Shown: piece after piece, positions 6,730 to 11,709 of the stretch | Position numbering within the stretch: position 1 is the stretch's first letter | Layout of the letters: each line of letters starts with the position of its first letter | From: Candidatus Fermentibacterota bacterium | GTDB taxonomy: Bacteria > Fermentibacterota > Fermentibacteria > Fermentibacterales > Fermentibacteraceae | DNA length: 11,709 nt | Direction: 5' to 3' | NCBI GenBank assembly: GCA_012523605.1 | Contig: JAAYTY010000148.1 | Location: 1 to 11,709, forward strand | Made by a program: the position numbers and the translations under genes | Notes under the pieces: generated by a model | Database searches by the model: none | What the model was told of the DNA's origin: nothing | What the model saw: the letters and a program-made list of their open reading frames with translations, nothing else

Positions 6730-6744
6730 TCTCCAGGGGGCGCG

Positions 6745-7158
6745 ATGGAGGAGAACAGGTTCTGCGCAGGCTGCGGCAAGCAGCTCGAACCGGGGGTGTC
6801 GGTCTGCCCATACTGCGGCAGGGAGATGAACGGCACTGCGCCCGCCGCTTCCCGCCCGGCCTCTACGGAAGCCGCCTCCCGCCGCTCGAACGAGGAACGC
6901 GACTCGCCCGCCGTCGGAACCGGCGAGTGGTTCGTCGTCCTTCTCCTTCTCGGCATACCGCTGGTGAACGTCGTACTCCTGCTGATCTGGGCCTTCGGCG
7001 GTTCGGCGAGCCCCAGCAAGCGGAACTTCTCGAGGGCGGTGCTTGTTTTCCTCGTCATCGCATTCTGCGTCTGGCTGGCATCCTTTGCCGCAGGGCTGGC
7101 GATTCTCGGCGGCAATCCGGATCTCGAGCGGCGGATACTCGAGCTGCTGGGGAGATAG
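6745..7158 (+). CDS. Zinc-ribbon membrane protein
   Basis: 137 residues. The start at ATG 6745 is preferred because AGGGGG lies four bases upstream; an in-frame ATG at 6712 has no clear site. The protein opens with a compact zinc ribbon, C7-x2-C10 and C21-x2-C24 (FCAGCGKQLEPGVSVCPYCG). A Pro/Ala/Ser-rich linker follows, then two transmembrane helices: WFVVLLLLGIPLVNVVLLLIW (about 65-87) and AVLVFLVIAFCVWLASFAAG (about 101-120). Such zinc_ribbon_2-type proteins with a cytosolic ribbon and one or two helices are common, and their function is mostly unknown. It is the first gene of the plus-strand operon, 31 bases before the propeller gene. I can support a metal-binding, inner-membrane protein but no specific role. 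Confidence 0.85.
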   Translation: MEENRFCAGCGKQLEPGVSVCPYCGREMNGTAPAASRPASTEAASRRSNEERDSPAVGTGEWFVVLLLLGIPLVNVVLLLIWAFGGSASPSKRNFSRAVLVFLVIAFCVWLASFAAGLAILGGNPDLERRILELLGR

Positions 7159-7189
7159 CGCCCCTGCGGACGGGCGAAGGGAGACACGC

Positions 7190-8812
7190 ATGAAGGCATC
7201 GTCAGCCGTACAGGTTCCGGCGGCCGCCTGCATCGCGATCCTGGCGGCCTTCCCCGCAGGCGCGCAGATATACCCTCGGATTCTGTGGTGGTACGATCTC
7301 GACGCCCCCTCCCTCGGCTCCGCATCGGTCGGCGACATAGACGGAGACGGCATGCCCGAGATAGTTTTCGGGACCTATTTCAACGACGAGAAGATCCACG
7401 CTCTCAACGCCGAGAACGGGTCTCAGCTCTGGGATTACGACACCGGAGGATGCAACGATGCCTCCTCGGTCATCTGGGACGTCGACGGAGACGGAATGCT
7501 CGAGGTCGTTGCGGGCGCCTCGTCGCCGTATCGGATCTACTGCTTCGACGGAACCACCGGCGGGGTGGAGTGGTCCACCTCGCTGGGCTATCCCAACTGC
7601 ACCGACTCCCCTCCCGCGGTGGGCGACATCGACGGAGACGGCAAGCCCGAGATAGTTCTGGGCACGTTCTACGACTGGGTGTTCGCCCTCAACGGCGAGA
7701 ACGGATCGATCCTCTGGCAGGTGGACCTGGGCGACGGGCACATCGAGTCCGATCCCGCCATTCTCGACCTCGACGGGGACGGCGACCTGGATATCGTGGT
7801 CGCCGAATGGATGGGGCTGTGCAGAGTGCTGGCCCTCGAGGGGGACGACGGCGGCATCCTCTGGACTTCTACGATTCCCGAGGACTACATGTACCACGGC
7901 CCCGGTTTCGCCGACATAGACGGAGACTCGAAGCCGGAGCTTGCGATAGGCTGCTACGACGGTCATGTCCACTGCCTCAACGGCGAGGACGGCTCGCTGT
8001 ACTGGAGCTTTTTCACCTCGTCCTATGCAGGCGCGCCGACCTCGCTGGCCGATCTGAACGGGGACGGCTTCCTGGAAGTCGCCTGGGGAGCCGGGAATAC
8101 CGTAGGCGCGACCTCCTGCTCGGGCTCGGGGATCTGGTCCTTCCCTGCCGGGGGAAGCGTCTTCCGCGGCTCCGCGATCGCCGATCTGGACGACGACGAC
8201 ACCCCTGACCTCGTCTTCGGAACGGGTTCCGGAATCCTGTACGCCCGCCGCGGCAGCCTCGGTCAGCCCCTCTGGGACATCGACCTGCAGGCCCACTATG
8301 GAAACGAGTTCGATATAGACCATGCCCCCGTCATCGCCGATTTCGACGGAGACGGAGGTCTGGATGTCTTCGTGGTGGGCGGGCACGCGGAATCCTCACA
8401 GCCGGGGAACAACCACGGCAGAGCCTATGCACTGGCGGCAGGCGCCGGGACCGGGCCGGGATGGCCGATGTTCAGACACGACGAGCGACACAGCGGCTGC
8501 TTCTACGGCTACCAGACCGGCACCGGGCCCGGAGGTGCGGCAGGGCCCGGCAGGCTGTTCATTTCACCCAATCCCTCCTGCGGTTCGATATGCGCGCACT
8601 TCTTCCTGGATGAACCCTCGAGAGTCCGTCTCGCGGTCTATGACCTCTCCGGCAGGCTTGCGGGCGGAACGGACTTCGGCCTTCTATCCGAAGGAGATCA
8701 CGAGGCGGTGCTCTGCTCGGAGCCCGCGCGCCGTCTTCCGGCCGGGCAGTATCTCGTCATGATGGATGCGGACGGCCGGGTGTCCTCGGCAATGGCGGTG
8801 GTGCTCCCATGA
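7190..8812 (+). CDS. Exported eight-blade FG-GAP/PQQ-like beta-propeller with C-terminal sorting-like module
   Basis: 540 residues; ATG 7190 follows AAGGGAG with a six-base gap. An N-terminal signal peptide (MKASSAVQVPAAACIAILAAFPAGAQ, cut near the AGAQ) is clear. Eight FG-GAP/VCBS-type Ca-loop motifs begin at residues 49, 97, 146, 193, 242, 288, 332 and 384, spaced 44-52 residues, mostly D-x-DGDG-x-x-E-I-V. Loops five to seven are degenerate (DIDGDS, DLNGDG, DLDDDD). Between several loops are PQQ-like strands of the A-L-N-x-E-N-G-S-x-x-W type, so each blade mixes both signatures. This points to a single eight-blade propeller, probably calcium-stabilised, used for binding ligands or partners outside the cell. 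The final 80 residues hold the T9SS/FlgD-Ig-like module (ISPNPS, VRLAVYDLSGRLAGG, PAGQYLVMM). Its last codons overlap the cyclase start, so the two are co-translated. No catalytic residues are visible. Confidence 0.88.
   Translation: MKASSAVQVPAAACIAILAAFPAGAQIYPRILWWYDLDAPSLGSASVGDIDGDGMPEIVFGTYFNDEKIHALNAENGSQLWDYDTGGCNDASSVIWDVDGDGMLEVVAGASSPYRIYCFDGTTGGVEWSTSLGYPNCTDSPPAVGDIDGDGKPEIVLGTFYDWVFALNGENGSILWQVDLGDGHIESDPAILDLDGDGDLDIVVAEWMGLCRVLALEGDDGGILWTSTIPEDYMYHGPGFADIDGDSKPELAIGCYDGHVHCLNGEDGSLYWSFFTSSYAGAPTSLADLNGDGFLEVAWGAGNTVGATSCSGSGIWSFPAGGSVFRGSAIADLDDDDTPDLVFGTGSGILYARRGSLGQPLWDIDLQAHYGNEFDIDHAPVIADFDGDGGLDVFVVGGHAESSQPGNNHGRAYALAAGAGTGPGWPMFRHDERHSGCFYGYQTGTGPGGAAGPGRLFISPNPSCGSICAHFFLDEPSRVRLAVYDLSGRLAGGTDFGLLSEGDHEAVLCSEPARRLPAGQYLVMMDADGRVSSAMAVVLP
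7331..7657 (+). repeat. Near-identical 36-base DNA repeat in propeller blades 1 and 3
   Basis: The 36 bases from 7331 and from 7622 differ at two positions only (encoding GDIDGDG-M/K-PEIV). They are 291 bases (97 codons) apart. The intervening blade 2 is more diverged, so this looks like a two-blade duplication or local gene conversion. Confidence 0.7.
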
Positions 8813-11010
8813 AGAGCTTCGGCCGGGCCGATGCCGGCGGAGGAGGAGCACCGGCCGCAAGGCGCGTGGATCCCCTCCTGAGGGAATTCGTCCTCTCCTT
8901 CGCGGACTGGATATGGCAGACCGACTCATCCGGCAGGATCGTAAGCTGCACCGAGGGAGTTCAGCGGGTCACCGGTTATACCCCTGCCGAGATCGAGGGG
9001 CGCCACATCCTCGACCTGCTCGCCGAGCAGGGCGACGAAGAAACCAGACGGATGATAGCCGGGCGGATGGAATCGCACGAACCTCTCCGGGACATCATCT
9101 GCTGGAGACCCACCAGCACGGGCGGAAGGGTGTGCATCCTGACAGGCGGCATACCGGTGACCGACGAGTCCGGAGTCTTCCTGGGATACAACGGCATCGA
9201 CAGGGACATCACCGGGGTGATGGAGATGGAGAAGGCCCTCAGGACCCAGGAGGCCTTCGTCGAGAGGCTCTTCGATTCCGCCGCCGAAGGAATAGTTCTC
9301 GTCGACAACTCGGGCATGATCCGGAAGGTCAACAAGGCGTTCCTGGATCTATTCGGCTGGAACGAGCAGGATGTCCTCGACAGGAGCATAGACGACATCG
9401 TCCCGGGTCCCGGCAGGCTCGAAGAGGCCAGGAGGATCACCGAGGCGGTGATCTCAGGGAGACGCATAACAATCGAGACCGAGCGTGTGAGGAGCGACGG
9501 GGCCCCTCTGCAGGTGTTCCTCGTCGCGGCCCCGATCGATACCGGCAACGGGCAGATAGGCTTCTTCGGGATCTACAGCGACGTGACGGCGTGGAAGAGG
9601 GCGCAGGAGGAGCTGAAGGAGCAGACGAGGTTCCTCTCCAGCCTGCTGGAGAACCTGCCGGGGATGGTCTACAGGTGCCTCAACGACGAGCACCGGACCG
9701 TGGAATTCGCAAGCAGAGGCTGCTACGGTCTCACGGGGTACAGGCCGGAGGAGCTGGTGAGGAACGCGGCGGTATCCTACGAGAGCATCATTATCCCCGA
9801 GGACAGGCACCTCGTACGGCAGGCGGTCGAGTCGTCCATGGCCGGAGGAGGCAGGTTCTCCATTCAGTACAGGATTCGCAGGAGATCCGGCGAAGTGCGA
9901 TGGGTGCACGAGGGAGGAGCAGGGGTGTTCGATTCCTCCGGAAATCTGGTGGCTCTCGAGGGCTTCATCACCGACATCGACGACTCCGTCACTTCCGAGG
10001 AGCAGCTCAGGCGCTCGAGACACAGGATGGAGAAGCTGCACGAGGTCGCCATCGCCCTGGAGGCGTGCCGTACCGAGATCGAGGCCTGCAGGCTCACCGT
10101 CGAGGCCGCGGAGCAGATAATCGGCTTTGCGATATGCAGCGTGGATCTCGTGGAGGGGGAGTTCCTCGTCACGATGGCCACATCCCGCGGCAGCGCGGAT
10201 GTCAACAGACCCAGGACTCCGGTCACGGAGGGGCTGGGCGGCAGGTCGCTTGCCACGGGGCGGACGATCTGCACCGGGCGCCTCTCGGAGGAGCCGGGGG
10301 CGAACCCGGTGTCGGACGCTCTCATGTCCGCGGTCAGCGCACCGATCGGGGACATGGGCGTGTTCCAGGCCGTCTCGCACTCCGCGGACGCCTTCTCCGA
10401 CGACGAGGTGAACGCACTGGAGCTCCTGCTGGGACACACCGCGGAAGCCCTTAGGCGGCTCAGGCTGGAGGGAAAACTGAGGGATCTGGCGGTCCGGGAT
10501 CCTCTCACCGGCCTCTACAACAGGAACTATTTCAACCAGTTCATGGAGCACGAATCCCACAGGGCCAGCAGATACGGCCGGAGAGTCGGTTTCCTGATGA
10601 TAGATCTGAACGACTTCAAGGGCATCAACGACCGGTTCGGCCATACCGCGGGCGACAAGTATCTGAGGGATTTCGCGGATTTCCTCCTTTCCAGCGTGAG
10701 GAAGGCTGACATAGTCGTCAGGTTCGGCGGGGACGAGTTCCTGATAGTCCTCCCCGAAACCGACGGAGAGGCGGTTGCGGTGATGGAGAGGCTCGAGCGG
10801 GACAAGCCCGGCGAGATCACGGTGTCGGAGTCGGGCTCTGTCCCGGTCGCCTTCTCGATAGGGTGCTCCTACTGGAAGCCGGACAGCGGAGAGACCGTGT
10901 GGCAGGCCCTGGAGCGCGCCGACTCGCTCATGTACGAGGCCAAGAGGGCGGGCGGAGCGTCGGTCAGGGCGAAGGGCGGGGAGGACGAAGAAGAGAACCC
11001 CGGCGGCTGA
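8809..11010 (+). CDS. Diguanylate cyclase with three PAS domains and a GAF domain
   Basis: 733 residues, no membrane helix, so a cytosolic sensor. PAS1 is about 24-145 (DWIWQTDSSGRIVSCTEGVQ; VTGYTPAEIEG), PAS2 about 148-268 (EGIVLVDNSGMIRKVNKAFL) and PAS3 about 274-393 (MVYRCLNDEHRTVEFASRG; GEVRWVHEGGAGVF, PAS_3 type). A degenerate GAF-like region spans about 408-550, then GGDEF about 560-722 (RDPLTGLYNRNYF). The active site is intact: D599 for the first metal and GGDEF at 640-644. The inhibitory I-site RKAD (R631, D634) lies five residues before it, so the enzyme should make c-di-GMP from GTP with product feedback. No EAL domain. ATG 8809 overlaps the propeller stop as ATGA with no good Shine-Dalgarno site, so translation is probably coupled. 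Ligands of the PAS and GAF domains are unknown; I see no heme or flavin motif I trust. Confidence 0.95.
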   Translation: MKSFGRADAGGGGAPAARRVDPLLREFVLSFADWIWQTDSSGRIVSCTEGVQRVTGYTPAEIEGRHILDLLAEQGDEETRRMIAGRMESHEPLRDIICWRPTSTGGRVCILTGGIPVTDESGVFLGYNGIDRDITGVMEMEKALRTQEAFVERLFDSAAEGIVLVDNSGMIRKVNKAFLDLFGWNEQDVLDRSIDDIVPGPGRLEEARRITEAVISGRRITIETERVRSDGAPLQVFLVAAPIDTGNGQIGFFGIYSDVTAWKRAQEELKEQTRFLSSLLENLPGMVYRCLNDEHRTVEFASRGCYGLTGYRPEELVRNAAVSYESIIIPEDRHLVRQAVESSMAGGGRFSIQYRIRRRSGEVRWVHEGGAGVFDSSGNLVALEGFITDIDDSVTSEEQLRRSRHRMEKLHEVAIALEACRTEIEACRLTVEAAEQIIGFAICSVDLVEGEFLVTMATSRGSADVNRPRTPVTEGLGGRSLATGRTICTGRLSEEPGANPVSDALMSAVSAPIGDMGVFQAVSHSADAFSDDEVNALELLLGHTAEALRRLRLEGKLRDLAVRDPLTGLYNRNYFNQFMEHESHRASRYGRRVGFLMIDLNDFKGINDRFGHTAGDKYLRDFADFLLSSVRKADIVVRFGGDEFLIVLPETDGEAVAVMERLERDKPGEITVSESGSVPVAFSIGCSYWKPDSGETVWQALERADSLMYEAKRAGGASVRAKGGEDEEENPGG

Positions 11011-11036
11011 TTTCCCGGAAGCCCCTTCGAACGAGG

Positions 11037-11069
11037 AGGGCCGGCCGACCCTGGCGGTCAGCCGGCCCT
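11037..11069 (+). terminator. Strong hairpin terminator after the diguanylate cyclase gene
   Basis: The arms 11037-11050 and 11056-11069 form a 14-bp stem with one C-A mismatch around a five-base loop (CTGGC), 26 bases after the cyclase stop. Two more T follow on the plus strand, giving a short TTT tail. It should end the plus-strand operon and may also work for the converging hppA transcript, which ends 16 bases beyond. Confidence 0.7.
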
Positions 11070-11085
11070 TTCCATGCCCTTACGA

Positions 11086-11709
11086 TCAGAGAAGATGGAA
11101 CGCCACGGTCACTCCGGCCGTGACGATCGAGACCATGCTCATGAGCTTGATGAGGATGTTGAGGCTGGGCCCCGAGGTGTCCTTGAACGGATCGCCGACC
11201 GTATCGCCGATGACCGCCGCGCTGTGCGCGGGCGAGCCCTTTCCGCCGTGTTCACCCTCCTCGATGTACTTCTTCGCATTGTCCCATGCCCCGCCGGTGT
11301 TCGCCAGGAAGATCGCGAGGACGAAGCCCGTCGAGGTGCCCCCGAGAAGAAGGCCCATGACGCCTCCGACTCCCAGGACGAGTCCGGCAGCTATGGGTAC
11401 GACGATGGCGAGAGAGGCGGGCAGGATCATTTCGCGTTGCGCGCCCCTGGTGGAGATCTCGACGCACCGGGCGTAGTCGGGCTCCGAGGTTCCCTGCATT
11501 ATGCCGGGATCCGCCTTGAACTGCCGTCTGACCTCCTCGACCATTCTGCCGGCCGCACGCCCCACCGCCTGCATGGAGAGGCCGCAGAACAGGAATGCCA
11601 TAACGGATCCCACGAATGCCCCTACCAGAACCAGCGGGTTCATCAGAGTTACGTCGAAATAGGCCATCATGTCCCTGAGGCCGGCGTGCGCCAGGCTCAC
11701 CTGGCATCC
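11086..11709 (-). CDS. hppA: Membrane-bound ion-pumping pyrophosphatase, C-terminal part
   Basis: The frame stays open to the window end (reading GCQVSLAHAG before the annotated internal GTG at 11700). These are the last 207 residues of a protein usually about 650-800 long. The family hydrolyses PPi and pumps H+ or Na+ across the membrane. Family signatures seen here are AVGRAAGRMVEEVRRQF, GIMQGTSEPDYARCVEIS, FLANTGGAWDNAKKYIEEG, GGKGS and GDTVGDPFKDTSGPSLNILIKL, which include the acidic and lysine residues of the last PPi-binding loop. Helices run from PLVLVGAFVGSVMAFLFCGL, ILPASLAIVVPIAAGLVLGV and STGFVLAIFLA to MSMVSIVTAGVTVAF. FCGLSMQAVGRAA reminds me of Na+-pumping forms, but the residues that decide ion choice and K+ need are outside the window. 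It converges on the cyclase operon. Confidence 0.95.
   Translation of the reverse strand, partial: GCQVSLAHAGLRDMMAYFDVTLMNPLVLVGAFVGSVMAFLFCGLSMQAVGRAAGRMVEEVRRQFKADPGIMQGTSEPDYARCVEISTRGAQREMILPASLAIVVPIAAGLVLGVGGVMGLLLGGTSTGFVLAIFLANTGGAWDNAKKYIEEGEHGGKGSPAHSAAVIGDTVGDPFKDTSGPSLNILIKLMSMVSIVTAGVTVAFHLL

Noticed and set aside
8766..10454. 562-codon open frame in another plus-strand frame over the diguanylate cyclase
   Set aside because: Translation is Arg/Gly-rich without any domain, while the overlapping frame has clear PAS and GGDEF motifs.
1..11709. CRISPR arrays, tRNA or rRNA genes, insertion sequences
   Set aside because: I saw no regularly spaced repeats, no cloverleaf or rRNA-like stretch, no transposase motifs and no terminal inverted repeats with target duplications. 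The only DNA repeats found are the propeller blades and the short inverted repeats listed.

Overview
The window is GC-rich, gene-dense bacterial DNA with no gene-free stretch longer than about 150 bases. Three separate genes encode exported proteins that end in the same kind of beta-rich, type IX secretion (T9SS)/FlgD-Ig-like C-terminal module. Together with FG-GAP and golvesin domains, this suggests an uncultured member of the FCB assemblage (candidate phyla such as Fermentibacteria, Eisenbacteria or Krumholzibacteriota). That placement is inference from protein style; no rRNA or marker gene is present.

Layout. (1) 1-813, plus strand: 3' end of an exported protein whose visible part resembles the C-terminal region of GH85 endo-beta-N-acetylglucosaminidases, ending in the sorting-like module. 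(2) 826-3287, minus strand: a compact three-gene unit read as a 56-aa DUF5989/SxtK-like membrane peptide, an SxtJ-like membrane protein and a NodU/CmcH/TobZ-type O-carbamoyltransferase. This is the gene set and order-neighbourhood known as sxtI-sxtJ-sxtK in saxitoxin clusters. The 56-aa gene is too short for ordinary ORF cut-offs. (3) 3435-5675, plus strand: a large exported protein with an unassigned N-terminal half, a C39-like cysteine peptidase domain, a golvesin-type domain and a sorting-like module. (4) 5672-6607, minus strand: an AraC/GyrI-like transcription regulator broken by one in-frame TAA. Its final stop overlaps the stop of the peptidase gene. (5) 6745-11010, plus strand: a likely operon of a zinc-ribbon membrane protein, an exported eight-blade FG-GAP/PQQ-like propeller and a PAS-PAS-PAS-GAF-GGDEF diguanylate cyclase. 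The propeller and cyclase overlap by ATGA, and the unit ends at a strong hairpin. (6) 11086-11709, minus strand: the 3' end of a membrane pyrophosphatase gene (hppA) running off the window.

The most interesting items are the SxtI/J/K-like trio outside any recognisable toxin cluster, the unusual peptidase-golvesin-sorting architecture, translational coupling of an exported propeller to a c-di-GMP synthase, and the single nonsense codon in the AraC-type regulator. Nothing here proves a wholly new system. The carbamoyltransferase trio is the best candidate for under-described biology, because its two small membrane partners have no established function.
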